Positions 1 through 11,686 of a stretch of 64,000 bases of DNA are shown here, one piece after another. The position numbers were made by a program, and so were the translations under genes. The DNA is taken from contig NC_091177.1 of the NCBI RefSeq assembly GCF_040958095.1, forward strand, positions 914,501 to 978,500, read 5' to 3'. The stretch comes from Procambarus clarkii. Taxonomy: Eukaryota > Arthropoda > Malacostraca > Decapoda > Cambaridae. The notes under the pieces were generated by a model that had not been told where the DNA came from, did not search any database, and saw nothing but the letters and a program-made list of their open reading frames with translations. Position 1 is the stretch's first letter. Every line of letters begins with the position of its first letter.

Positions 1-605
1 GGAATCGCAATAAAATTCTCTACACGGACATATGCATATGAATGTTTAATGTAGGTAATTGCCCACCCGCAAGAGTGTGTGAAGTGGAGAGTAGTTAGCC
101 GCGAGCGCACTGACGAAAACACAGGGGGGAAATCATGCTTGGAAAGTTTATACGTTTCCTGACCCTACTTTTCTATGTACGTATTTCTTTTTTATACCAA
201 TGTGTTCGCAATAAAATTTTCTATAAGATGAACTGTATAACATTTGTACAAAGCATGTGTAAGAGAAGCGCCAAATATAGAACCACGTCGCTCAGTATGC
301 GTTCGCGGCAGAAACGAACGCATTGTTTTCGTTCGTTTGATGTTTGTCATGTTTATACTTGTTGAAACATTTTATAATTTGTCTGACAGTGATCGCAGTA
401 AAATTCCCTACACAGACATATACATAACACATACAAATATTTCCCACGTGTTGGATATATCAACGGCTAAAGGGAACCCACTGCCACACGCTCGCCACAC
501 CCCCAAACATACTTTGTGTATTTTTTTTTTTACTCATAGAAGTTTATGTGATATAATATTCATTCTGGTACCAAAACATTCGCAAATAAATTCCCTACAA
601 AACAA
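1..605. repeat. Degenerate ~190-bp tandem repeat
   Basis: A shared start motif, CGCAATAAAATTCYCTACA with variants, recurs near positions 7, 208, 393 and 580, so the spacing is about 185-200 bp. The bodies between the motifs are strongly diverged. It reads as the worn edge of a satellite-like array whose remainder would lie left of the window. No coding sense was seen. Confidence 0.45.
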
Positions 606-682
606 AAGTATCCCCATCCATTTCGGTTAAAAAATGGAATTTATAGAAATATTTTTTCGATGGACGAGAAAACTCGGCTGTT

Positions 683-1640
683 ATGCGGAATCGTAAGAGA
701 AAACGGCGACGAGTTATCTCTAATCTAAAGCGCGAAAGTGTTAACAAAGTTTTCGATTGGGCAGCAGAAAATAACATGATGTTTAACAGTGATAAATTCC
801 AGGCACTCAGGTACGGCAAAAATGAGGATCTTAAACATAATACAGGGTACAAAACACAATCGAATCTGCCCATAGTAGGAAAACAGCATGTCAAGGATTT
901 GGGAATAATGATGTCCGACGACCTAACATTTAGGGAGCATAACCAAATAAGTATTGCGTCAGCCAGAAAAATGATAGGATGGATTACGAGAACCTTCATG
1001 TCCAGAGATCCCATCACAGTGGTTGTACTCTTCAAATCACTTGTTTTGTCCCGTCTTGAGTACTGCTCAGTACTCGCTTCCCCCTTCAGAGCAGGAGAGA
1101 TTGCTGAAATAGAGGGAATACAGAGAACATATAAGGCATGCATAGACGAGATAAAGCACCTAAATTATTGGGATCGTCTCAAAGCTCTCCGAATGTACTC
1201 ACTAGAAAGGAGATGAGAGAGATACCAAATAATATACACATGGAAAATACGGGAGGGACAGGTCCCAAATCTGCACAGTAAAATAACAACGTACTGGAGT
1301 AAACGACATGGAAGAAAATGCAAAATAGAACCAGTGAAGAGCAGAGATGCTATGGGCACAATCAGAGAACACTGTATGAACATCAGAGGTTCACGGTTGT
1401 TCAACATCCTACCAACGAGCATCAGAAATATTGCGGGAACAACCGTGGACATCTTCAAGAGGAAACTAGATTGTTTTCTTCAAGGAGTGCCGGACCAACC
1501 GGGCTGTGATGGGTATGTGGGCCTGAGGGCCGCTCCAAGCAACAGCCTGGTGGACCAAACTCTCACAAGTCAAGTCTGGCCTCGGGCCGGGCTTGGGGAG
1601 TAGAAGAACTCCCAGAACCCCATCTAGCAGGTATCAAGCA
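683..1640 (+). mobile_element. LINE 3' fragment (CR1/Rex1-like), RT C-terminal part
   Basis: The frame beginning at 683 reads as the region after the palm of a non-LTR reverse transcriptase: VFDWAAENNMMFNSDKF (the stretch following the FADD box), then DLGIMMSDDLTF, LSRLEYCSVL and HLNYWDRLKALRMYSLERR. A TGA at 1214-1216 interrupts it. The same frame reopens with ERYQIIYTWKI and ends at 1603 with a DQPGCDGYVGLRAA tail. The catalytic RT core and endonuclease are missing, so this is a 5'-truncated copy with one in-frame stop. The 3' end near 1640 is supported by a reverse-oriented copy of the same terminus at 32632-32720. The exact clade is uncertain. Confidence 0.8.
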
Positions 1641-1689
1641 GAAGTTGATTAACAAATTACTTGTTCTTGGCTGAGGACATCTTGCCTTC

Positions 1690-2665
1690 AGGTAGTACCT
1701 CCCCTTCAAACATCACAGATTTGTACTGAAATTCTTCACATTTTGTGATTGTGAAACAGGACTGGTCAATGACATGATTTTATATACAAGTACTGACTTA
1801 GACATTCCGAATAATGATCCTCATGGTTTCTCTGGCAGTATAGTAGACACTGATGGTACTACTGCTGAACAAAGCCACATTTTATATAAAATTATTATAG
1901 TGTTCCAGTCCCTTACTAAGAAAGTTCTTGTTCAAATAGAAAACTGAAGTGTGTAGCACAGTAAAGGAGGAGGAAAATGCCAGTGTTTGGTGAAAATATT
2001 GCTGTAGGTGAATGTCAGATAGACAAAAAAGTGAAAATATGCTTGCAGTGTATTGAAGAGACAGATGTGAAATGAATACAGTATTTTAACAGCCATTCAC
2101 ACTGGTAGGATTGTAAACAGTGGCAAGGTCAGCAAATAAACAACAACTACAACAAAAAACTATATATAAACCAGATTTGTGTTATAGACTATAACATAAA
2201 CATACACTTGGTTGCTAAGTGTGACATGATGGTTGACACTGTGGAGTGTGTACATGAAACTGTCAAGTGGACAAGGTGTTTTTCTACCTTGTTGACATAA
2301 CCATGCTAAACAGTATGTATATGTACATGGTGAAATCAGGCCACAGACCAAGTATGAGTGTGTATAGTCTTACCGTTTTGACACAATTACTAATAATGCT
2401 CAGCAAAGACATTCAGCCCAACAGACACACTGGCTTTCAAGGAGGGCTTTCAGCTACACAAAATAGACTATATACCAGCTACTGGAAAGTGTTTAAAAGG
2501 CCAACATGAGTGTACTCTTTGTAAGAACACACAAATGAGGCCAAAGGAAGGAAAGTCTCAACCAGCTGCAGAGTGCAGTGTTGCCATGTGTTATGTGGAC
2601 TGCTTCAGTGACTATCACACCCGCCAGAACTTCTGCGTGTTTCATAATGGAGCATAATCATGTAC
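1690..2665 (+). pseudogene. piggyBac-type transposase relic
   Basis: Decayed C-terminal half of a PGBD/piggyBac transposase. Visible blocks in order: CDCETGL followed by DIPNNDPHGFSGSIV (about 1740-1860), which is the catalytic-core block; PVFGENIAVGECQ (about 1980-2015); VIDYNINIHLVAKCDMM (about 2178-2230), matching the family VVDYNKNMGAVDRTDMM block; FYLVDITMLNSMYMY (about 2280-2325); and a Cys-rich tail HECTLCKNT...CSVAMCYVDCF (about 2505-2620), matching the family's C-terminal zinc-binding domain. Several stops and frame changes separate the blocks, and the stretch normally holding DNWYTSP was not found. piggyBac enzymes cut and paste at TTAA; terminal repeats could not be placed. Confidence 0.75.
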
Positions 2666-2724
2666 ATGAGTGTGCAAGTGTACATTGTGGAAAACATCAA
2701 TAATATTTATGTAATTTACTGTAA

Positions 2725-2820
2725 AACAAAGCGTTTTGTGTGTATGTTAGTGTCACGCACATATTTGTGTGTATGTTAGTGACAAGCACATATTTGTGTG
2801 TATCGGTGTTATGTACGTTT
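2725..2820. repeat. Short ~29-bp tandem repeat
   Basis: TTTGTGTGTATGTTAGTG followed by a CACGCACATA-like end repeats about 2.7 times with a few substitutions. A small minisatellite in AT-rich sequence. Confidence 0.6.
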
Positions 2821-3360
2821 TATTATATTAGAACATCAAGCGACACAATTGAACAAATTCGGCAAAAATTCAACAATTTTAACAATTAGGTCAGTTACAT
2901 TGTAAATAAATATAAACAAATATATTCACGTCAACTCCCATCGATTGAATGGCCCACACGACACCTCTGGGACACTTGCTACACGAGCAAATATGAATTA
3001 ATGATGTTAACACAAGTTTTCTCCACTGTGACCATGGTAAGTCATATTTAATTTTTTTCCTGTAAATATGGAACTTATTTTAACAATATTAGAAGGAAAA
3101 ATAACAAAAATATTTTCCCATGCACCAGGGCATTGTCTAGTATAAACAGAGGTGCAACCTTTAACAGTCATAACTTGTTATTTGTAAGTTCAGTGTTAAT
3201 GAAATTCTCTACTCAGTATAGTAAAATATGTCAAGGAAGAATATTCTGAATATGACTGTTGTCTCTTCTTATCTCTCTTTCCAGCATCCTGAATATTCTT
3301 AGTTGTGTCAGAATCACAAGTTTTTTCAAACAGATTCAGTCTTTGATAATTTTTCTGTGA
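2821..3360. other. Unassigned AT-rich sequence
   Basis: Between the piggyBac relic and the DIRS-like element. No protein blocks, repeats or RNA motifs recognised; it may include the piggyBac 3' untranslated end. Confidence 0.3.
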
Positions 3361-3361
3361 G

Positions 3362-3541
3362 GAGCCCCGTCGGCTCCCCAAAGCTATCCAGGCTGAATGG
3401 ATATGTATAACTTTCTGGCATCAGTCAAAGTGCTTGGAGTTCTTGCCTACCGGGGACCACGAGCCAAAACCTGGCCCCCCCTCTGAGAGGCACGAGGAGC
3501 AACAGCCTATAGACCCCCCCCCCCTTTGGTTGGGAGCATTG
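3362..3541 (+). repeat. Left inverted terminal repeat of the DIRS-like element
   Basis: Pairs as an inverted repeat with 7330-7500. Shared blocks include AGCTATCCAGGCTGAATGG, TATGTATAACTTTCTGGC, GTGCTTGGAGTTCTTGCC and, at the inner end, GGTTGGGAGCAT. The outer edge is GAGCCCCGTCGGCTCC against GAGTCCCGGAGGCTCC. Confidence 0.85.
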
Positions 3542-6076
3542 TGTGTCTGCCATCGACCAGGACAGGCACCCAGAAAGGTAGGCGCCCCAAAACAAACCCC
3601 CTATTCTGGTAAAAATATTGCTACTGAAAGCCAAACGAGTGAACAAAACTTCCCAAACAAAATTATCAAACTAGCATGACGTCATCACGTTGCAGCGCCG
3701 CCATCTGAGAAACCTCCCCTCCCCGGGAGGGGGAAGGGGAAGCCCCAGACCATCTGTGCCGGCGATCCAACTGGCAGTTCTTGGCTGATGTGATTACTGG
3801 CCAATCGTGTGCCTCTGGCTCCGGTTTTGTTTCACTTCTGTGCCTTTGCCTTATGGTGTGGGCTGTCTCAACAGGTGGTGTGTGAGCCAGGAGAGAGATT
3901 CCACGGTACTCGGGATGCATGTGCCTAGGGCTCTCTTCCCTAGGTGCCCTGTAAATACTGCCCTTGGGGCTTGGGGCCACATTCCACAAGTCACCTTGGT
4001 ATCTACCTCCGCTGTGTCTTTTACCACTCGGTATTTGGCCGCCCTTGGAGTCAGCTGGGGTTTTGTTGCCCATGTTTGTCTCTAGGTAGATGGTAGTTTT
4101 CGTCACTGGTAGAGGCGCGGGGTACTGCACAGCTAGTTTTCACCAATAACAGCGGCCGGCTCTGTTCCGCTGGGGTAGGTTGTCTTCTTGAGGGGTTTTT
4201 CTTTTGTTTTTGCCTGGTGGGTGGGGCAGGGGGTCTGCCTTTGTGTTCCCCTTTGCTGTTCTAGGGGTTTTTATACATATATTTTCTGTTTGGTGATACT
4301 CCCCACTTGGCCCCCATGAGTGGACACGTCCCGGGGGTTCAGCGTTTAGAAGGTTGTTTGATAGACTTGGGCGCCTGTTTGCAGTACCCTGCCTAGGCTT
4401 CCATTAACGTGTAACCAAGGCTAAGGGCCCTGGGAAACCCCACGGGGGCTACGTGGTTTGATGGATGTGACCACTGAGTCCCCCCCTCACGTCTTGTGAG
4501 TTTGAAGGTTGCTCTGTCCTCATGTCTCAGGGTGACACTCACCAGTTGTGCCTCCGCCATGCTGCCTGTTGGGTCTGTGTTTCTTTTGACCTGAAGTTGT
4601 GCGACGTATGTTGTCTGTATATGCTCCCAAGCCACTGATCATGATATGCAGGTGCAGGCAGCTGCAGAATTGCATGCTAGGTTTAGGTTGCTGCAAAGCT
4701 CTAGGTTGGTTGCGGTCCCGGATGCCCCGAGACTGCCCCATTTTGGTTATAGGGGCCCGGACTTGGAGGTGGGAGTTGCTTCGGCTCTGGTTCCGTCCGC
4801 TCCTCCTAGTCCCTCCACTTCTGTCATGCATACTTCCTCACCTTGCTTCTGGCTCCGAACCAAAGGCGGGTTTCTGGGTTAGGGCAGGGCTTGATTGGGT
4901 TGAGTCTCAGGCAGTCTCGGGGGTTTTCCTCCTCCGGGATGGCGGCGAGGCATTCAAGCCTGTTCCTCCAGCCATGCCATATGGGTCTGACCAGTGGGCT
5001 CCCTTCCTTAGTGTTTTGTACAGCTGCCCCGGCTTTTTCTTGTGGGGCTGGGGCTCTGGGGGAAAAAACTCGGCCCCGGGTCTTGCTGTAGAAGTTCCCG
5101 GGGTTGGGGAGGGGTTACCTGGGGGGCCTAGGCCCTGTTTTGTCCCGCTTGGGTTTTTGTACTCTCGGAGCGGGGCTTGCAGTTCCTCGGAGTGGGGTTT
5201 TTTCTTCCCCCTCTGCGTTCTTGTTGGTTTCAGGTCTACCCCTTCCCAGGTTTGGTTCCGTGTCCCTTCGGGTTCATCGGTTCCGTCATTCCTTGGGGTG
5301 CTTTTCTCCCCTTTCCTGGCCTTTTCGCGATTATGTCACATACATGTTCCCTTCGTTTCGGGATCCCTGTGTGTTCCTTGGTCAGAGGTCTCTTTGGGCC
5401 ATGTGTCCCTCTGTGCATTTGCGCTTGCATTTCACGGTTCTCGTTGGTTCGCGGAACTCTTCAATACTTCCAATATTATTGGAATGTCTGTTGACTAACG
5501 GTGAGGTTTCCCTCTAGTCCTTTCTCGGACTCGTTGGTCCTCTTCCGTGCTTCTTGTCTTCTCTTGATTCTGTTTTCGCATTATTTAGTCTTCACATTGT
5601 CTCACCTTCCTGTCTTACCATTCCTATTATTCGTTCCGTACGCCTTGCTGGCGCCCTCCCCGGAAGATGGGTGTGCGGTTTGGTCCTCAGGGGCTGGGGG
5701 GTTGTTTTTGTTTTGAGAGGTGTACACGTGTGTTGGTATTCCAAGTCTTTTCTCGTGGATTCTACCCCATTCTCACTCCTTTTATCTCCACTCATTACCC
5801 CCCTGGATACTCGAGGTGTTCTGGATTTTGTGTGTAGCAATCTTTTAGTTCTTTTCTCGGCTTGAGAGGGTGGGGCGACTCTGAGTGGCGCCTCCTCTGC
5901 CTCTGTATTGCATGCACCTCGTCTTCTACTGGGCACGCACCTCTGGACATTCTCCACTAGGGATGCTCCTGTTACATTGCACGGCTCAGGTGTGTCATGA
6001 CACGGTGGTGTCTCTGTTCTGCAGGTGAGATTGTACTGTCTGGTGACTCTGTCGGCCAGGTGCTGGTTCTCACTTT

Positions 6077-6425
6077 TAGTGGGATACTCACCTAGTTGTA
6101 CTCACCTAGTTGTGCTTGCAGGGATTGCACTCTGGCTCTTTGGTCCCACTTCTCAACTGTCAATCAACAGGTGTACAGATTCCTGAGCCTACTGGGCTCT
6201 CTCTCTTACCTCCATTTCAAACTGTGTATGGAGTCTGCCTCAACCACATCACTTCTTAGTGCATTCCATTTACTAATTACTCTGACACTGGAAAAGTTTT
6301 TTCTAATGTCTCTGTGGCTCATTTGGGTACTCAGCATTCACCTGTGTCCCCTTGTACGTGTACTAGCCGTGTTCAGTAATCCATCCTTGTCTACCCCGTC
6401 AATTCCCTACTTGACAGGTAGCATC
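6077..6425 (-). mobile_element. CR1/L2-like LINE 3' fragment nested in the DIRS-like element
   Basis: Read on the minus strand it contains the end of a CR1-type ORF2 (SHRDIRKNFSSVRVISKWN, then ALRSDVVEADSIHSLKW) and a 3' UTR ending in two copies of ACAACTAGGTGAGTA. The same 3' end occurs in the copy at 15722-18130. CR1-group elements commonly end in such short tandem repeats instead of poly(A). It is 5'-truncated. Confidence 0.8.
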
Positions 6426-7329
6426 AATGGAACCTAACAGGGATGTTAGGTGTTGTGTGTTTTGCTTGGACACTTTGCGTGTGTCTTACTGTGAATTTAC
6501 TTTGTCCATGTATCTTATTTTTAGTTGTACTGTGGGGCACTGCCCCGAATTTTGATGCGTTTTGTTTAGTTTTTCGGCGCCTGGGTATTTTCTCGATATT
6601 TGGACACTCCTTTGTTCCCTCGGTCTGTGCCTTCTGTGTCCTCATTCCTTAACTCTGTCTCTGATCTCTGGACACTCCTTCCTTGCCTATCTTCGTTGCC
6701 TGGCTGCACCCTGATATCCATGGTGTCCCTCTGGGTATGTGCAACCACCCACAACACACGATGTGGTCGGTCGTGTACATTGTGTTGCTGGCTGCTCCTT
6801 GGTCCGTATTCCGGTCTTTTTCCATGCCTATTTCTGGTTTTCCTCCCTCTATGTTACACATGGCTGTGTATCTTGGTCGGTGCTTCTTGGCTATACTGTT
6901 GTTGGGTGCTGGGGTGGGCCTCTCTCCATGTTCTGTTCCCTGCTTTTGGACTACTCCAGTGTTCAGTTTTGGTACTGAGTTCTTTCACTTTTTCTTTGTA
7001 TCTCCCTGCAGGCCAGTGTGTTGCAATGTCTGCGGGTGGTTGTGGACTGCTGGTCAACTGCTCCTGCCCTACTGGTTCCTTTTCTTGGGACAGGGTTAGC
7101 TAGGATTCCAGTCCTGGCTACGGCTTTTCTTTGTTCCATTTCCAGAACGTACGTTTTTGTTTTCCTGCGGAACACGTCCTGCGTAGTTCTGCTCATGTAT
7201 ACCTCAGACACACGTGCGTCGTTCTTCCCTGCTGGAGCTGGTTGCACTGCTCCTTTGGGTTGCGGGGTCACTGTTTTTCGCATCGTGTCTCTCGCTTTAG
7301 TTCGTGGTGCTTGTCGCCTGGTACCATAG

Positions 7330-7500
7330 AATGCTCCCAACCATAGGGGGGTTTCTATAGGCCATTGCTCCTCGTGCCTCTCTGAGGGGGGCCAGGTTTT
7401 GGCTCATGGTCCTCAGTAGGCAAGAACTCCAAGCACTTTGATGCCAGAAAGTTATACATATCCATTCAGCCTGGATAGCTCCAGGGAGCCTCCGGGACTC
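7330..7500 (-). repeat. Right inverted terminal repeat of the DIRS-like element
   Basis: Reverse complement of the left repeat with a modest number of substitutions and small indels, which suggests a moderately old insertion. Confidence 0.85.
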
Positions 7501-9620
7501 GCCTAGAAAATGGCGTTTCATTACATTCAACGCTGGCTTTTTATTAAATTGTTACCTAAAATGTAGCCATCTGCATATTTATGGCTCTCCACAACAATAT
7601 ATTGAGCTTTGATTTAATATGACCCACTCCAGAGCTGACAGTTTTGGAAAATCTTCAGATATGTTAATATTGTTCTGTAATACCTACATAATGCAAACTT
7701 TTTCCCTGAATTTTCTCTATTAGATACAAATATATGGAAATAAAACACAGCCTATGGAAGTTTTTGTTCCTAATTAAAAAATAATTGTAGAATAAATACA
7801 AATTTATGTAACATTCCTTTTCTAATAATGAACTACAGTATTACAAAATGTATTGTTTTTTCAGTCATTGTGGTCTGGTCCCGGCCCATCTCCATTGGAG
7901 CGTCTCCTTGAGCAAAAGAAGTATAGCAATGTTCCTAAGTGAGGCAAAGATGGATCATGATGATGGAATTAAGCTTAACAGATAACACTTTGCAATCCCA
8001 CCGTGGGTTCTTGGCAGAGCAGTCATCACCGTTTTTCGGCTGGCGATAAGTGGAGTGGCACAGTTCAGATGAGCTTCCAATATTGCATATAGCATAGCTC
8101 ACAGTGCCCTCTGTGTTACTTGCTGCCGGACAGGATTGGGGTAAGCAGATGTAGAGCTATGTCATAGTCTGGGTGACTGGGGCATGTATACGTAGAGCTC
8201 TGTATTTATAACTGTGAGGAGATTGGCAAGGAAAATCCCTTGATGGCAGTTTACCGAGGCTCGAATTCTCTGTGCTGTGAGTAAGAGCATTAACTGTAAT
8301 TGAGGCGCCAGGTTTGGCTGTCTGTGCAGCTGATGACTTGGCACATGTCCAGTGCATGATGAATGCAGCTCAGCCGTTTTACTCGAGATATTTCCCTCCC
8401 GAAACTCCTGTGGCTAAGGTCGTCTATGTTCAGATGAAAGTATGTCGTGAATATTTGTAAATTCCTCAAGAATGTAGGGATACACACTGATATGCCAATC
8501 TTTTACATAGAATATGTATCAGACAGTTACTAGCCACAGACTGTAGGTCTTTGTTCTTCTTGGCCTTTTGTCATATTATAGTCTCTAATATAATTGTTTC
8601 AACATTAAAGACAGGGTTTAGTTCATGATGTGATTGGTTTGACGGCACATAATGCAGTTATTACAGCCATGTAATAATAGGACATGAAAGTGCAGCATTA
8701 GTACTTAACCATATTCATTGGTTTCCTCATTCACTAGTTATTCACTATACGGACATAATACTATATTTTGTTTTGTAATGTACATTCTAACTTGAGTGAA
8801 ATAAACCTTCCGCAAGTAATTCTAAGAATTTTATTTCCGTTCTTATGCTTTGAAGTTCATTATTACCAAAAAATATAATTAGTTGAATTGGACAAAGAAA
8901 GAGTTCTACACGAAGGTGTTCAAAAGCCTGCGCATAATATTAGAACTCCCAGCTAAGTTTGTGACTAAAATATGAATGAAATAAGAGACTGAAGGAACAA
9001 ATATAATAATGTCTGTAAAATACATGAAAACACTTCCTTATTACACCAACCCATAGGCAAGCCTTTCAAAGATAGAGAAAAATGCAACAGGTACAAGAGG
9101 AAGATAGAATCGCAGGACAAACCCCCCCCCTCACCTGAGGAGTTCCCAACTTGTAAACCAACTCTAGGAAAGAGGAGAAGGCATATGAAAGAAGATCCAA
9201 GCAGCCCTATTCTCCCCTTCCCCTTCCCAATGCAGGAAAGCCAGCATAGGCTGTCTTGTACCAATGAGAAGGTAGGAGTCCCTAAAATAACTTCCTAGAG
9301 AAATGGGTACCAAACCAAAGTTTGAAGCATCACTCACAGAAAATATAACAAGCAAACTAAAGTGGAGTATTTCCCTCTACAGAGAGTACAAGATGGAGGT
9401 ATGCAGGAGACATGGCCAACTAATTCCAACTTTAACCATAAAAAAACAGGGGGGAATGAGTGTCCATACCACAGCTTAGAGGTGCAAACCCAAGAAATCA
9501 ATGAAAAGTAACCTAAGAAAGCACCAGAACCTACTGCTGGTGATCATGACATTGGAAAACATTGGCAGGAAAACTAGTATACTAGTAAAATAAACTGCAA
9601 AATTTCCTTATTAAGACTAC
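7501..9620. other. Unassigned sequence
   Basis: About 2.1 kb of AT-rich sequence. Open frames are all short and none carries a motif I recognise. No repeat shared with the rest of the window was seen. Confidence 0.3.
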
Positions 9621-9621
9621 T

Positions 9622-9700
9622 CATAGCCCAGTCGATAGAGCTTCGGCCTCTCACACATGGGGTCCATGGTTCAAGACTCCTATAACCCAGGTGAATGGAA
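9622..9700 (+). mobile_element. tRNA-like SINE head
   Basis: TAGCCCAGTCGATAGAGC matches the Pol III A box of Lys-type tRNAs (TAGCTCAGTCGGTAGAGC) with two changes, and GGTTCAAGACTCC about 30 nt later fits the B box. The cloverleaf does not look intact, so I call a SINE head rather than a tRNA gene. Confidence 0.45.
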
Positions 9701-9925
9701 TGGAATAGTATACTAGTAGTTCAATATTTACTCCATGTCTAAAGGGAACCAAGCAAACACAATCCAGCAGGAGAAGCCAAGGGCAGAAAGCCACTAGAGT
9801 TACCCAGTACCAATAGCTGAGCCCCATAAGGCAGAGTTGCACATGGCCACAATCCTAAAATTTTGCACCAGCTTATAGCTGCAAGGTGCAGTCGAACCAG
9901 GCCACAGCAAACCAGCCCCATCAAC

Positions 9926-10722
9926 CGGTCCGTCTAATTATCCAAAGCTACCCAAATCTACTCAAAGCTACCCAAAGTTTCCTAGTATTACGTAAGTAAT
10001 GAAGAAATGTGATATATTTACTCACTATAACGTTGGTGCTGAAGGTAGAACATGAAAAAACATATTTTTACTCTGAAATAATATAAGTTTATAACAAAAT
10101 TAGACGAAACTAAGTGGCATGAGACGCCATAGGAAGTCGACGATCCAAGCGACAATGTTGTGGAGCGATTTATCCAAGATACTGTATATTGCTGCCTACA
10201 GGTTATATTAAGTTAGGTTTGGATAGGTTAGGTTTAGTTTGGTTAGGTTATGTTTGGGTAGGTTGGTTAAGTTAGGTAGGTACAGAAGGCTGATATGCCA
10301 GCAAAAACTTTCCAAGCAACAATGTGTCTTGGATAAGTCGCTCCACAACATTGTCACTTGGACCGTCGACTTGCTTTGGTATCACCAGCAGCTTATTTTT
10401 GTCTAATTTCGTTATGAAATGATACTTTTCAGAGTAAAAATATGCTTTTCCATTTTCTACATTCAGCACCAACATTATAATGAATAGTAGTAGTAGTAGT
10501 AGGCATCCATCAGTCTCAGGAGACTATGGAGTTGTGCTCTGGTTGTCGGTCTGGAGTGGCCTCACCAGGGCACAAAGCCAGGATAAATATGATAAATATG
10601 AATAAATATGATATATTTATTATAATGAATAAATATATATTTATTCATTACTAACGTAATATTAGGAAGATTTGGGTAGCTTGCTAGGAAGTTTCGAGTA
10701 GCTTTGAGTAATTAAATGGACC
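9926..10722. mobile_element. Foldback / MITE-like element with long inverted arms
   Basis: The left arm (from GGTCCGTCTAATTA) and the right arm (ending in TAATTAAATGGACC) are reverse complements over most of about 250 bp. Shared inner blocks include CACTATAACGTTGGTGCTGA, TTTTTACTCTGAAA, CGATCCAAGCGACAATGT and GTTGTGGAGCGA. The centre (about 10185-10305) is a TTAGG-like GGTTAGGTTTGG loop. The right arm is interrupted at 10487-10585. No coding capacity. Ends are consistent with a non-autonomous DNA transposon; the superfamily is unknown. Confidence 0.75.
10487..10585. mobile_element. Retroposed fragment with (TAG)n end, inside the foldback arm
   Basis: A (TAG)5 tract followed by GGCATCCATCAGTCTCAGGA and CCTCACCAGGGCAC interrupts the otherwise paired right arm. 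A trinucleotide repeat at one edge suggests the 3' end of a minus-strand LINE or SINE. Confidence 0.45.
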
Positions 10723-11565
10723 CCCACCAACCAAAGAATGGTGTATGGACCCAACTGAGTGGAGTCTGTTAACAGAAACCAGGGACAGGCATTAAGGATA
10801 TAAATGAAGAGAACAAAGCAAACTAAAGACTGAGGGAAATTAGAGGCCAAAGGTGAAAGCCACCCAGACAGTTTCTTTCTCCTGATAATTATCTTGCCCA
10901 GGCAATTATGGGTTGTATCCTGGGGAAGGTCAGTAGTTGACCTGGGGAAGGATATCATTAAGCTTAAGTACAGGTTTTCTTTCCCAGATAATGGAAAACT
11001 TGTCTACAAATGCATGTTACTGCACTGAATCAAAGTCAACATAGGGATGAAAAGCAGTTCACATACTAAGTAAGGATGAGGACAGGACTGTGAACCCTGC
11101 AAACAAGACAAGCCTGGCGTAATGTAAATCCAGACCTCCTCTTAAAGAGGTTCAACATGACACAACAAGCATGGTAAAGTCAATGTTTACATCATCTCTT
11201 CAAGCAGATTAAGTGATGTTGGGTCTGGCCAGAGAGTGGATATGCAACTGCACAGAAAGCTATGTCCTTTGCTTAGGGTATTTCTTGTCAGGTATGGGAT
11301 ATCCATGAAAGGCCTCCTGTACCCAACACTGGTATCAGAGATGACTGTGATGCATCACAGGGCACATTGCGTATTTTGGTGAACAAAGGGTGAAATGGTG
11401 CGCACAGCACTACATGTTTGTCCCCAGGGTGTCAAGGGAAAGCAGCCAAAAGAGGTACAGTATTAAGGCTCGGCCCAGTGCTCAGCCAGCCTCACTCAGC
11501 ACGCGCATTCAACTCCCTTGGTCCTCAAAAAAAAAATTCCAAGAAGGAATAGATGTTTGGCCACA
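10723..11565. other. Mostly unassigned; SINE-like stretch near 10865-10960
   Basis: GGGTTGTATCCTGGGGAAGG and a GTCAGTAGTTGACC block resemble the body of the SINE at 46566-46800. The rest has no recognised feature. Confidence 0.35.
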
Positions 11566-11650
11566 TTTTCTACCACCTGATGAATTTGTTCACCTAGCAG
11601 TAAATAGGCAACTCATTTCAGTTGCATGTTGGGAAAGGTTAGCCATTGGC
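11566..11650 (+). mobile_element. SINE family B, middle fragment
   Basis: CACCTAGCAGTAAATAGGCA matches the CCTAGCAGTAAATAGGTACC core of family B. Head and tail are absent. Confidence 0.45.
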
Positions 11651-11686
11651 TTTACGGAAACCAATTTAAACTTCACATACTACTGT

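Larger units (their letters stand above)
3362..7500 (+). mobile_element. DIRS-like retroelement fossil with inverted terminal repeats
   Basis: About 4.1 kb bounded by inverted repeats of roughly 175 bp. DIRS-order (tyrosine-recombinase) retroelements have inverted rather than direct terminal repeats and are widespread in decapods. A Cys/His-rich stretch near 4525-4610 (HQLCLRHAAC, then CDVC) and a Pro/Ser-rich stretch after it resemble the gag-like region of such elements. I could not recognise reverse transcriptase or recombinase domains, and 4.1 kb is short for the group, so it is either a non-autonomous derivative or badly worn. It is broken by many changes. A CR1 fragment (6077-6425) lies inside it and so probably inserted later. 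Family is inferred; a large foldback DNA element is the alternative. Confidence 0.55.

Noticed and set aside
4599-5498. 299-codon plus-strand frame
   Set aside because: Lies within the DIRS-like fossil and is rich in Phe/Leu/Ser with no recognised domain; treated as part of the fossil and not as a gene.
6096-6437. Plus-strand 113-codon frame
   Set aside because: Antisense shadow of the minus-strand CR1 fragment.
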